DNA of 64,000 nucleotides from CANLBN01 sp034111645 (GCA_034111645.1 JAWUWW010000039.1:62001-126000), one strand, 5' to 3'; positions 34,763 to 43,792 are shown, counted from the first letter of the stretch. The notes: generated from the sequence alone by a model not told the origin. Made by a program: numbers and translations.

Positions 34763-35920
34763 TTAAAAAAAACTAACTGAACCTTTATCTGCATGGTCAT
34801 CTGGTTTAGATGAGCCGCTACCATCGTGTTGCTCGTACTGTTCAGTAGCCACATAACGATTTTTCATTGCAGCGACTAATTGATCAACTGCTAGTTCTGG
34901 CACTGCAAAACCTGTACTGCGTGCGTTTTCTTGTTCGGCGACAGCATTCTCGAGTTCATCGATACTACTAACGACCTGCTGTAAAATTTGGCTTAAGCGA
35001 TCTTGAAATTGAAAGTCGACTAACATCGTTTGAATTTCACTTTGAATGCGCTGACCTAGTTCAACCATACTAATGCCTTGGTCTTTCATAGTCTGGGAGC
35101 GAGATTCGAGAGAATGAATAACGCGCGATAAAGTTTTTTCACCGTTTTCTAAGGCTTCACTCTCATTATCAGCGGCTTCTCTCGCTATATTTTGAAACTC
35201 AATGGTTTGATTATTTAAGCTCGAGATCCTCTCAGTAATTCTGGCGCCCGTTTGATCAGACTGTGTAGACAGCGAGCGAACTTCATCGGCAACAACAGCA
35301 AATCCACGACCCGATTCGCCGGCACGCGCAGCTTCAATAGCAGCATTTAAGGCAAGTAGGTTTGTTTGCTCAGCAATTTTGCGCACATCGCCTGCCAGTG
35401 AGCTTAAGCCACTGGTTTGATTGACTAATTCATCTAGCTGCTGTAATTGTGTTTGTCGAGCTTGATTCATCGATTGAAGGTCTTGGAAGAGGTTGCTAAG
35501 CAACTGCTTATCACCGTCAATCTCTGCGGTGCTATCGTCGTTAGAATAAAAGCTAGCATCGGTGACGCTTGCAAGCTCAATCGTCAAGTTAGAAAAACGT
35601 TGTGTCATATCCGATACGCTATCATCCATTTGCCCGTTAACAGATTGTATGTGGCGCTTCCAAATAGGGATTAATTGGCTAATAGCTGCTTCAAGTCTGG
35701 CAACTTCTTGATTTTTTGGCGGGTTGTTTTGGTATTCAGCCATTTCATCAACGGTGACGCTTAAGTCTCCAACATTTTGTATTAGGGAGCGAATCATATA
35801 AGCAGAAATTGCAGCTCCAATAATGAATAAGGCCACTAAAATATATAGCTGGCTAGCTATAGCCAATATAACGCCGAGCAATGCAATGAGTGCCAAAACG
35901 ATTCGATATGTTTTATTCAT
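34763..35920 (-). CDS. Membrane-anchored receptor-type signalling protein with CheZ-like C-terminal helix
   Basis: This 385-residue protein has two close N-terminal membrane helices (about residues 5-45) with almost no periplasmic loop, so it is not a usual ligand receptor. The middle carries the receptor signalling tip RKIAEQTNLLALNAAIEAAR (180-199). Residues 301-322 then read VDFQFQDRLSQILQQVVSSI; the core FQDxxxQ (D307, Q311) matches the CheZ phosphatase segment AQDFQDLTGQ, whose Asp and Gln act on CheY-P. An acidic linker ends in SVSFF, comparable to the CheY-binding tail of CheZ. No separate cheZ exists in the cluster and cheY is the next gene, which supports a CheY-P phosphatase or hybrid role. 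It is probably the first gene of the operon. Confidence 0.8.
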   Translation of the reverse strand: MNKTYRIVLALIALLGVILAIASQLYILVALFIIGAAISAYMIRSLIQNVGDLSVTVDEMAEYQNNPPKNQEVARLEAAISQLIPIWKRHIQSVNGQMDDSVSDMTQRFSNLTIELASVTDASFYSNDDSTAEIDGDKQLLSNLFQDLQSMNQARQTQLQQLDELVNQTSGLSSLAGDVRKIAEQTNLLALNAAIEAARAGESGRGFAVVADEVRSLSTQSDQTGARITERISSLNNQTIEFQNIAREAADNESEALENGEKTLSRVIHSLESRSQTMKDQGISMVELGQRIQSEIQTMLVDFQFQDRLSQILQQVVSSIDELENAVAEQENARSTGFAVPELAVDQLVAAMKNRYVATEQYEQHDGSGSSKPDDHADKGSVSFF

Positions 35921-36399
35921 AATTGTTACTGCGTCGTGATTAATAAGGACTTTTTTGTTGCTAGAATTTGTTTTAATCGTTAAATATTAAGTTAGAGATC
36001 TAAAGCCCTGCTGATTTCGTATAGAGTCCATCAGTGCAAGGTTTATAATTTGCAAATTAAATTAGTTAAAAATTATCAGGCTAATACTTTAAAGATAACT
36101 TGTAGGTATTTAATTAAAAGTTGATGGCGTTAAATCGGGCAACTTAAGCTTTATTCTTAGACAAAACTATAAAATATAGTGGATATGAGAGATGTTAAGG
36201 GGTTTGATATGCGGTAATGAAGATCGCGAGGTTTATCATTGTCCAAATTTTAATTTGTGTTATTGAGTAGGGTAAAAAATACGGCTATTTTACAGACGAG
36301 TCGATGGCAATGGCTGATCTTAATTTAGAAAGTCGAAACTTTAAATTAAAGCTTCAACTTATTACGTAATAGAGTCGGTTTTCGCGAGTTCGACCAAAT
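35921..36399. other. Intergenic region upstream of the chemosensory operon
   Basis: This 479-base AT-rich region lies before the first operon gene and must hold its promoter on the minus strand. I found no coding frame and no strong hairpin in it. Confidence 0.35.
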
Positions 36400-36819
36400 T
36401 TATGCAACAGCGTCTTTCTTTGCGAGCTCAAGCAATTTTTTTGCGCTCTCTCCCGACATCTCATATGGATTAAAGTCTTTGTTGGGCGCGTGTTTAAGAA
36501 ACACGGACCTCTTAGATTTTGTAGGTAGCGCTAGCTCCATACCCCATTCATAAAACGATCTTGTGCTAATTTCGCCCTAGTGTAGTAAAAGAATATCACT
36601 ATGCCTTGGATCATCTACAATAGATGAGTAAAGGTGATTAACTGTTGACCTTGAGCCTTCTAAGCATTGCAAAAAATATTTATAATCGAAGCATAAAATA
36701 CCTGTTACATCTAGGCCTTAATTTTTAAGACGAGCTTTTTTGACGATATCAGCCACACCATCATCATTTTGTATTTTATCTGTAACTTTACTTGCATAAA
36801 TTAAACTGACTAAAAACAT
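36400..36819 (-). pseudogene. Broken BLUF blue-light photoreceptor gene (two in-frame stops)
   Basis: Read on the minus strand from ATG 36819, one frame runs 139 codons to TAA 36400-36402 with stops at codon 34 (TAA, 36718-36720) and codon 81 (TAG, 36577-36579), and no frameshift. The conceptual product is a BLUF flavin photoreceptor: LIYASK with the key Tyr at codon 8, ARLKN with Asn 33 before VTGIL, FLQCLEG with Gln 51, then VDDPRHSDILLL and SFYEWGMEL with Trp 92 and Met 94. Tyr, Asn and Gln are the residues that contact FAD in BLUF domains. About 45 residues follow the domain, as in short PixD-like proteins. Both stops could arise from Gln codons by single C-to-T changes. The intact frame suggests recent loss. 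Confidence 0.85.
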
Positions 36820-37226
36820 AGAGTTTCTCGCTAAACTTGATGATAGTGATTCTAATATCGATTCCAACTATAAATTCCAACTACAAAGAGTATGGTAAAC
36901 ACTTCTGTAATTTACAAGTTAGGCCTGTTAAAAATACCTGCAAATCATAAATATCAACTATTTAAAAGTTGACAGTAAAGCTAGGTTTCATTTAGGTTTA
37001 ATCCAAGCCAAATAAAAGTCGTAAGCTTAGCTAGTCTTTAAAGCTATCAAGATTGCAGTTTAGGGATGCGCTTTCAAGTTGCTCTTTAATGATCAGAGCT
37101 AAAGATAAGAGGGCTATTTTTAGCTACCTAAGCGCATATTTGGACTTAGGCAATAGCTAAAATTAGTAATTGACGATGATTTTTAATTGGCGACGCACAG
37201 CCGCCTGAATTTTGATATTGATGAAG
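36820..37226. other. Intergenic region between speB and the BLUF pseudogene
   Basis: This 407-base region holds a near-perfect tandem duplication of a 13-base unit ATTCCAACTA(T/C)AA at 36861-36886 and the large inverted repeat at 37118-37162, listed separately. A short GC-rich hairpin (GGCG...CGCC-type, about 37190-37207) lies just past the agmatinase gene. No gene is evident. Confidence 0.4.
37118..37162 (-). terminator. Large stem-loop downstream of speB, possible terminator
   Basis: TTTTAGCTA (37118-37126) pairs with TAGCTAAAA (37154-37162), and CCTAAG (37127-37132) pairs with CTTAGG (37145-37150). The result is a 15-bp stem with one 3-base bulge and a 12-base loop. It lies about 65 bases past the agmatinase stop on the minus strand. 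There is no clean T-tract, so the terminator role is inferred from position only. Confidence 0.4.
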
Positions 37227-38123
37227 CTAGGATTTACGCTTATTTCTAGTCACTATTCCCATCATTTTGTAACTAAGTAATGCAGCCGAAAACTCATAGC
37301 AATGAAAACCTTTAATCGGTGCGAATTCCATAATGTCAAAGCCAATAATGTTGGATTGCTTGGCCACAGATTCGAATAAAGATAGTGTTTGATACCAACC
37401 TAGACCGCCAGGAACAGGTGTGCCCGTCGAGGGGAAAATTGATGGATCGATGCCATCTACATCAATGGTAAAAAAGACGTTTTCAGGAAAGTCATCGGGC
37501 AAATCGATTGTTTTTATGTCGCGAGGTACTAAAATGTCAGCATCCATATGAGCAATATCAAATACTTTGCGAGTGGCCACTTCCTCCTCGCAAAGTGCAC
37601 GAATACCCAACTGAAAAATAGGAATGTCTTCATCTGCAATTCGCTTCATCACCGAGGCATGGCTGTAGGGGTTGCCCTCGTAGGCCTCGCGTAAATCTGC
37701 ATGAGCATCAATTTGCACCACGCCAATATCGGTAATACCTGCCGCTATTAAGCCTTTGATAACGCCATAGGTCACGCTATGCTCACCACCTAAAGCAATA
37801 GGAAAATGCCCTTTTTCGACAATCGCCTGAGTTGCCTTAGCAATATTTTCGATGACTTGTTCGGCATCGGCGTCAACATCTACGGGCGGGTGAGTATAAA
37901 TACCTTTAAGGCTAGGATTGCTTTTTCCGTCCCAGGTTTCGAGCTGCCAAGAAGCGGCTAAAATTGCAGCGGGGCCTTCTGCTGTACCGCCACCATAAGA
38001 AACTGAGTGCTCGTAGGGAACGGGTAGTATATGGAAGTGCGCATCTTCAGGTTTTGGGTGCGTAAATTCTGAACCTAAAAAAACGGGATAACCCGGTGCT
38101 GCTAGCTGATCAAAGTTGTCCAT
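37227..38123 (-). CDS. speB: Agmatinase (ureohydrolase) SpeB
   Basis: This 298-residue manganese enzyme of the ureohydrolase family would split agmatine into putrescine and urea. The metal-binding motifs are ALGGEHSVTYG, VVQIDAHADLREAYEG and FFTIDVDGIDPSIFPSTGTP. Position as the last gene of a speA-led operon favours agmatinase over guanidinobutyrase or arginase. It follows the decarboxylase gene by 48 bases, and AGAGAA precedes ATG 38123. Confidence 0.88.
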   Translation of the reverse strand: MDNFDQLAAPGYPVFLGSEFTHPKPEDAHFHILPVPYEHSVSYGGGTAEGPAAILAASWQLETWDGKSNPSLKGIYTHPPVDVDADAEQVIENIAKATQAIVEKGHFPIALGGEHSVTYGVIKGLIAAGITDIGVVQIDAHADLREAYEGNPYSHASVMKRIADEDIPIFQLGIRALCEEEVATRKVFDIAHMDADILVPRDIKTIDLPDDFPENVFFTIDVDGIDPSIFPSTGTPVPGGLGWYQTLSLFESVAKQSNIIGFDIMEFAPIKGFHCYEFSAALLSYKMMGIVTRNKRKS

Positions 38124-38171
38124 GAAATTCTCTGTCTATCAATTTATAGAATGTTTTTAGCATATTTGCCT

Positions 38172-39356
38172 TTAGGATAATCGTGTTTTGAAATCTTCGT
38201 AAGCAAACTCGCGAATTACTTTTAAGGCATCGGTTTCAGAATTCCAAAGCGCAAGCGCCGGCAGACCAATACCGTTAAAAGTAGTTGTTTTTACCATGGT
38301 GTAGTGGGACATGTCATCAAATAATAAACGTTGGCCTATTTGAAGTGGCTGTTTAAAGCTGTAATCACCCATTACATCACCGGCTAAGCAGGTTTGTCCA
38401 CCAAGACGATAGTTATGAAGGTATTGACCGTGCTGCCCAGCATTAAAAATATCAGCTCGATAAGGCATTTCAATAGTATCGGGCATATGACAGGTGGCCG
38501 ATGTATCTAAGATTGCTAAATCCATGCTGTTAAAGGTGAGATCTAATACCTCTGTTACCAATACTCCGGTATTAATCGCAATGGCCTCACCAGGCTCCAT
38601 ATATACCTGCACTTGATATTTATCTTGAAACTGTTTTATGCGCTCTATGAGTGGTTGTACTTGATAGCCATCACCTGTGATGTGATGACCACCGCCAAAA
38701 TTGACCCAATCAAGTTTTGATAACTTGTCTGCAAACTGATTTTCAATAGCTGCCAAGGTGCGATCTAATGCGCCAAAATCTTGCTCACATAAGGTGTGAA
38801 AATGCAGACCGCTAATACCTTCTGAAAGCGCATCTTCAAAATTTTCATCGTTAAATTCTGTAGTGGGAATGCCAAGACGCGAGCCCGGTGCGCAGGGGTC
38901 ATAAATAGGCGTTGCACCCTCTGAGTGAAGAGGATTAAGTCGCAAGCCAAAATGTAGTTCAGGTCTTGCGGCTTTAGCGCTTTGAATGATATGTTGAAAA
39001 CGCTTCCATTGTCCAAAAGAATTAAACACTACGTGGTGAGATAATTGCAAAATCTGTTTTAAATCTGCTTCGGTATAGGCGGCAGAAAAGGTATGAACCT
39101 CACCGCCAAACTCTTCACGACCTAGCCGTGTCTCATACAAGCCGCTTGAGCAAGTGCCAGATAAATATTGGCTAATAAGCGGCGCTAGGCTAAACATCGA
39201 AAAAGCTTTTAAAGCGAGCAGAATTTTTGCCCCCGATGCTTGCTGCACATGGGCTAACACCTCAAGGTTGCGACGCACTGCTACCTCGTCAACCACAAAG
39301 CACGGCGATGGCACCCTTGTTGGGTCGAATTGCTTAAAGCTCTTACTCTTATTCAT
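38172..39356 (-). CDS. nspC: Carboxynorspermidine/carboxyspermidine decarboxylase
   Basis: This 394-residue PLP enzyme of the alanine racemase-fold decarboxylases removes the carboxyl group from carboxy(nor)spermidine to give spermidine or norspermidine. The PLP lysine is K50 in KILLALKAFSMFSL, and GGGHHITG plus the late CLAGDVMGDYSF (with the partner-subunit Cys) match the family. Length is typical. It lies 24 bases after the synthase gene, forming the two-step alternative route from putrescine that avoids S-adenosylmethionine decarboxylase. Whether spermidine or norspermidine is made depends on the available diamine; putrescine from SpeA/SpeB favours spermidine. Confidence 0.92.
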   Translation of the reverse strand: MNKSKSFKQFDPTRVPSPCFVVDEVAVRRNLEVLAHVQQASGAKILLALKAFSMFSLAPLISQYLSGTCSSGLYETRLGREEFGGEVHTFSAAYTEADLKQILQLSHHVVFNSFGQWKRFQHIIQSAKAARPELHFGLRLNPLHSEGATPIYDPCAPGSRLGIPTTEFNDENFEDALSEGISGLHFHTLCEQDFGALDRTLAAIENQFADKLSKLDWVNFGGGHHITGDGYQVQPLIERIKQFQDKYQVQVYMEPGEAIAINTGVLVTEVLDLTFNSMDLAILDTSATCHMPDTIEMPYRADIFNAGQHGQYLHNYRLGGQTCLAGDVMGDYSFKQPLQIGQRLLFDDMSHYTMVKTTTFNGIGLPALALWNSETDALKVIREFAYEDFKTRLS

Positions 39357-39380
39357 CGAGCGATAATGATCAAAGACGCA

Positions 39381-40577
39381 TTAAACAAGGTCAAAACCGG
39401 GCTCTTCAATTACTTTCCAAGGCAGGCCATATTCATTCATATCAGCCATAAACGCATCGGGGTCTAATTGCTCCATGTTCCAAACACCTGCTTGCATCCA
39501 GGTGCCTTGCAGCATCATTTTAGCGCCGATCATTGCGGGCACGCCGGTAGTATAAGAAATTGCCTGAGATTGAACCTCTTTGTAGCAATCTTGATGATCT
39601 TTTATGTTATAGAGATATACAGTTTTTTGTTTGCCGTCTTTAATACCGCTGACCACACAACCGATACAAGTTTTGCCATGTGTACACGGTCCCAAGGATG
39701 AAGGCTCTGGCAGCAACTGTTTTAAAAACTGTATAGGTACAATTTGTTGACCCTGAAACTCTACGGGTTCAATACCAGTCATGCCGACATTACCAAGTAC
39801 CTCTAAATGTTTGAGATAGCTATCACCAAAACTCATCCAAAATTGAGCTTTTTTCAACGTAGGAATATGTGTCGTAAGCGACTCTAGCTCTTCATGATAC
39901 ATACGATAGATATTAAAAGTTCCAACCTCATCAGGACATGTAAAAGATTGTTTAAGTGATAGAGGTGGAGTGGTAACAAATTTGCCATCTTCCCAGTGGC
40001 GACACTCGGCGGTAACTTCGCGGATATTAATTTCAGGATTAAAGTTTGTAGCAAAAGGATAACCGTGATCACCACCGTTCACATCGATAATATCTAGCGT
40101 ATGAATTTCATCAAAATAATGTTTCGCGATATAGGCGGTAAACATATTGGTAGCACCAGGGTCAAAACCAGAACCTAGCAATGCCATGAGGCCAGCTTGT
40201 TGAAATTTCTGTTGGTAAGCCCACTGCCATCTGTACTCGAATTTTGCGGTATCTAGAGGCTCATAATTAGCCGTATCCAAATAATGAACGCCTGTTTCTA
40301 AGCAAGCGTCCATAATGGTTAGATCTTGATAGGGCAGCGCTACATTGATGACTAGTTTTGGTTTAACTTGATTAATTAGAGCAACAAGCTCGGCAACATT
40401 ATCGGCGTCAACTTGTGCAGTTTTAATCGGCCGAGCAATCTGCTTTGCAATAGCTTTACATTTATCTTCGTTGCGACTGGCTAGCACAATATTTGTGAAA
40501 ACCTCTGGCACTTGTGCACATTTATGGGTGACTACTTGGCCTACGCCTCCCGCTCCGATAATTAATACAGTGCTCAT
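39381..40577 (-). CDS. Carboxynorspermidine/carboxyspermidine synthase (saccharopine dehydrogenase family)
   Basis: This 398-residue NADPH enzyme condenses putrescine (or diaminopropane) with aspartate semialdehyde. It has the Rossmann opening VLIIGAGGVGQVVTHKCAQ, then YLDTANYEP, GSGFDPGATNMFTAYIAKH and GGDHGYPFATNFNPEINIRE, all typical of CASDH. I chose ATG 40577 since AAGGAG is six bases upstream and it begins at the Rossmann strand; a longer frame reaches into speA. It follows speA by ten bases. Confidence 0.92.
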   Translation of the reverse strand: MSTVLIIGAGGVGQVVTHKCAQVPEVFTNIVLASRNEDKCKAIAKQIARPIKTAQVDADNVAELVALINQVKPKLVINVALPYQDLTIMDACLETGVHYLDTANYEPLDTAKFEYRWQWAYQQKFQQAGLMALLGSGFDPGATNMFTAYIAKHYFDEIHTLDIIDVNGGDHGYPFATNFNPEINIREVTAECRHWEDGKFVTTPPLSLKQSFTCPDEVGTFNIYRMYHEELESLTTHIPTLKKAQFWMSFGDSYLKHLEVLGNVGMTGIEPVEFQGQQIVPIQFLKQLLPEPSSLGPCTHGKTCIGCVVSGIKDGKQKTVYLYNIKDHQDCYKEVQSQAISYTTGVPAMIGAKMMLQGTWMQAGVWNMEQLDPDAFMADMNEYGLPWKVIEEPGFDLV

Positions 40578-40587
40578 TGTCGACTCC

Positions 40588-42495
40588 TTAATTTTCTTTT
40601 TCATAGTAGGTATAACCGCGCATACTAGCATTGAAGGTTTTGATCATTTGCTGACGCTCACGCGCTGTGATGCGACCTTCTCTTACCGCGCGTTCTGCGG
40701 TATTACGATAACGTAACTGCATTTCTTTAGGTTCGTATTCAACATAACTTAAAACATCAGCGATAGTATCGCCATGAATTTCTTTGACAAATTCAAACGT
40801 GTTATTGCTATTTATTCTGACACTAACCACATTGGTATCGCCAAATAGATTATGCAAATCTCCTAAGGTTTCTTGATAAGCGCCCACTAAAAACACACCT
40901 AAATAATATTCTTCATCAGCCTTTAGAGGATGTAATGCTAGCGTTTCAGCGATTTCATGCTGGTCGATAAAGCGATCAATTTTACCGTCACAGTCACAAG
41001 TAATATCGGCAATAACTGCATTGCGACTGGGGAATTCATCGAGCCTGTGAATTGGCATGATCGGAAATAGTTGATCGATCGCCCAAATGTCGGGAAGCGA
41101 TTGGAACAGGCTAAAGTTGCCATAATAAATATCGGCTAAAGATAGTTTTAAGCCCTCTAAATCTGTGGGGATACGATCCATGGTTTCTAATAAATCGGTA
41201 ATTCGATGCATAATATCTAAAAACAAATTTTCAGCAACGGAGCGCGCACGTAAATCAATTTGTCCACGCGTGAATAACTCGCGCACCTCATCACGGTAAA
41301 AATGTGCATCGTTGTAACATTCTTGAACTCTTTTAGATGTTAAATATTTCAGTATTCCGCGCATGCTTTTTAACAAGGCATGTTCTTCAACCTCCGCAGT
41401 TGGTAGCGTGATTGGCTCAAAGTGGGTGATATCTAACACATTAAAAATCAGTATTGATGAGTAGGCGACTGTGGCGCGACCTGATTCCGTCACAATGACG
41501 GGATGTGGAATGTTATATTCATCTAAAGTTTGCTTCAGCGTATCAACAACACCTTCGCAATACTCATCGAGACTATAGTTACGGCTCTGTTCATCACTAC
41601 TTTGTGCCCCGGCGTAATCCACCGCTAAGCCACCACCTAAATCAATATGTGAGAGTGCCGCGCCCTCGTTGACTAGATCACTATAATAGCGACTTGCCTC
41701 TACTACCCCTTTGCGAATTTCTTGGATATTAGGAATTTGTGAGCCAAGATGACAATGTAATAATTGCAAGCAATGCAGCATGTCTTCAGCTTTTAGGGTG
41801 TCGACTACTTCAATAAGTTGAGTGGCAGTTAAGCCAAATACGCTACGATCGCCACTGGTAGAGTTCCAGTGACCACTAACCTTTGATGCCATTTTGACGC
41901 GTACACCCATCTTAGGCTCAATGCCAAGTGCTTTGCTACGTTCAATAATAATGGGTAGTTCGGCGGGTGTTTCGATAACGAAGAAGCAGCGAAATCCAAG
42001 CTTTATAGCCTGAAGTCCTAACTCAACGAATTCTTCATCTTTGTAACCGTTGCAAATAATTAAACTATCAGGCTCTTCGAGAGTCGATAGAGCCGCAATC
42101 ATTTCTGGCTTGCTGCCGACTTCAAAACCATGTTGGTAGCGCGAACCAAACGCAGCGATCTCTTCGACAACCTGCGCTTGTTGATTAACTTTGATAGGAT
42201 AAACCCCACGGTATTGATTGCGGTAGTCGATCAAATTGATAGCGCGACGAAAAGCTTCATTCAAGCGCATGATTTGTGTGTCGAGTATGTTTTCTATGCG
42301 CAACAAAACGGGCATCTGCAGATCGCGCTCCACCATACCCTCAACAATATCTAAAAGGGGGACTGAGGAGTCAAGGGTTTTGACCGTAACTTTACCGTCC
42401 TTTGTAACACCAAAGTAGTCTTCCGACCAGCGGTGTATGCCATAAAGTTCAGCGGATTTGTCTGCATCCCAAGGGGGAGTGTTGTGCTGAGTCAA
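40588..42495 (-). CDS. speA: Biosynthetic arginine decarboxylase SpeA
   Basis: This 635-residue PLP enzyme converts arginine to agmatine. The PLP lysine is K102 in YRGVYPIKVNQQAQVVEEI; other landmarks are LHCHLGSQIPNI, HIDLGGGLAVDYAG and VTESGRATVAYSS, and the C-terminal ITCDCDGKIDRFID. Size and order match Pseudomonas and Escherichia coli SpeA. The start is TTG 42495: GGAGA lies about six bases upstream and no in-frame ATG precedes the conserved LYGIHRWSEDYFGV. It leads the speA-synthase-decarboxylase-speB operon. Confidence 0.95.
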   Translation of the reverse strand: MTQHNTPPWDADKSAELYGIHRWSEDYFGVTKDGKVTVKTLDSSVPLLDIVEGMVERDLQMPVLLRIENILDTQIMRLNEAFRRAINLIDYRNQYRGVYPIKVNQQAQVVEEIAAFGSRYQHGFEVGSKPEMIAALSTLEEPDSLIICNGYKDEEFVELGLQAIKLGFRCFFVIETPAELPIIIERSKALGIEPKMGVRVKMASKVSGHWNSTSGDRSVFGLTATQLIEVVDTLKAEDMLHCLQLLHCHLGSQIPNIQEIRKGVVEASRYYSDLVNEGAALSHIDLGGGLAVDYAGAQSSDEQSRNYSLDEYCEGVVDTLKQTLDEYNIPHPVIVTESGRATVAYSSILIFNVLDITHFEPITLPTAEVEEHALLKSMRGILKYLTSKRVQECYNDAHFYRDEVRELFTRGQIDLRARSVAENLFLDIMHRITDLLETMDRIPTDLEGLKLSLADIYYGNFSLFQSLPDIWAIDQLFPIMPIHRLDEFPSRNAVIADITCDCDGKIDRFIDQHEIAETLALHPLKADEEYYLGVFLVGAYQETLGDLHNLFGDTNVVSVRINSNNTFEFVKEIHGDTIADVLSYVEYEPKEMQLRYRNTAERAVREGRITARERQQMIKTFNASMRGYTYYEKEN

Positions 42496-42913
42496 ATAGT
42501 TTCTCCAAGCGCAAAAATGGATTTCTTCATGAATTATAAAACCACAAAGTCAAGAGCGATAGCGTTAGTTTTAGGCGGCGCATTTTGCCGTAGTTTTAAA
42601 CCGAATACTACAGTTTGATGGGTTAAAATCGTAAGCTAAGTCACTTAAAGATCTTATACGTGTATTTTTAATTTGGCAGTTTGCTGTATGAATATTTAGA
42701 GTAATATACTCAAGATTTGGAGCTTGCTAGCTGAAAACATGTTTAAGTAAGTTAGGCGACTACCCACATAGCGACGAGCCATTGCCGAAGGTCTAATGTT
42801 TATATCAGATTGGATGCTAGTGGCGGCAAATAACAATTATATTTATTCGTGCTCAAGCAGGTTCTTATAATGCACCTTTTATAAGTGTGTGTAAATTTTA
42901 GGATAAAATTAAG
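42496..42913. other. Divergent intergenic region between speA and a hydrolase gene
   Basis: This 418-base region holds the speA leader on the minus side, including a GC-rich patch near 42574-42591 (GGCGGCGCATTTTGCCG) that could fold into a weak 4-bp stem. No recognisable riboswitch is seen. On the plus side there is no strong coding frame before ATG 42914. Confidence 0.35.
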
Positions 42914-43792
42914 ATGCTATTTCCAGAAAATTTTTCTTCATTTAATTTAAAAACGACTGGGGCTAAAATTCATGGAGTCCATGGCGGCTCAGGCAGTCCA
43001 TTATTACTTTTACATGGCTATCCTCAGACTCATGTCATCTGGCATAAAGTAGCACCGCTGCTTGCACAGCACTTTCATGTCATTTGTCCCGACCTCCGAG
43101 GCTATGGCGATAGCGAAAAACCGAGCAGCCCCTCGGATCATTATACCTACAGTAAGCGTGCAATGGCTCAGGATATGACAGAGATAATGCAGCAATTAGG
43201 TTATGACAAGTTTCTTATCGCCGGGCACGATCGCGGCGCGCGCGTAGTCCATCGGCTGGCTCTCGATTTTCCTCAGAAAGTATTGAGGGCTTGTGTTATG
43301 GATATTATGCCAACACGTTATATGTTTAATATGACAGATCAACACTTTGCGACAGGTTATTATCACTGGTTCTTTCTTATTCAGCCCGATGGTCTGCCAG
43401 AAAAAATGATAGGAGCTGATCCGGCTTATTATTTAAAGGAAAAGCTAAAACGCTGGGCTGCACCGGATATGATTTTTTCAGATGAGGCAGTTCAAGACTA
43501 TATTCGCTGTTTTAGCGAGCCTGAATCAATTCACGCAAGCTGTGAGGACTACCGCGCAGCAGCAACTATTGACCTTGAGCACGATGCTGCTGATGAGCAT
43601 AAGAAAATAGCAGTGCCTCTGTTAGTTTTGTGGGGATCTAAGGGTTTTATTAATCGCACTTATAGTGTTTTAGATACATGGTCTGATTACGCAAGCAATG
43701 TTTCGGGAAAAGCCTTGGAGTGTGGGCACTTTCTGCCCGAGGAAGCGCCAGCAGATGTCGCTAACGAATTGCTAATATTTTTTGGTAGCTGA
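42914..43792 (+). CDS. Alpha/beta hydrolase of the fluoroacetate/haloacetate dehalogenase type
   Basis: This 292-residue enzyme has the nucleophile D106 in IAGHDRGARVVHRLALDFP, with R107 and R110 forming the DRxxR set that binds the carboxylate in fluoroacetate dehalogenases. The halide-pocket His-Trp pair is present in YYHWFFLIQP, and the catalytic His in GHFLPEEAP. Oxyanion region HGYPQTHVIWHKVAP and CPDLRGYGDSEKP are family-typical. It could also be an epoxide hydrolase relative, but the DRxxR and HW pairs favour haloacetate dehalogenase. It stands alone, between divergent speA and the HDOD gene. Confidence 0.83.
   Translation: MLFPENFSSFNLKTTGAKIHGVHGGSGSPLLLLHGYPQTHVIWHKVAPLLAQHFHVICPDLRGYGDSEKPSSPSDHYTYSKRAMAQDMTEIMQQLGYDKFLIAGHDRGARVVHRLALDFPQKVLRACVMDIMPTRYMFNMTDQHFATGYYHWFFLIQPDGLPEKMIGADPAYYLKEKLKRWAAPDMIFSDEAVQDYIRCFSEPESIHASCEDYRAAATIDLEHDAADEHKKIAVPLLVLWGSKGFINRTYSVLDTWSDYASNVSGKALECGHFLPEEAPADVANELLIFFGS

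Noticed and set aside
36861..36886. Tandem 13-base duplication ATTCCAACTA(T/C)AA
   Set aside because: Only two units with one mismatch; a simple slippage product is enough and there is no CRISPR-like array.
42740..42800. Short frame LGDYPHSDEPLPKV upstream of the dehalogenase-like gene
   Set aside because: Fewer than 20 codons with no start; could be a gene remnant but cannot be supported.
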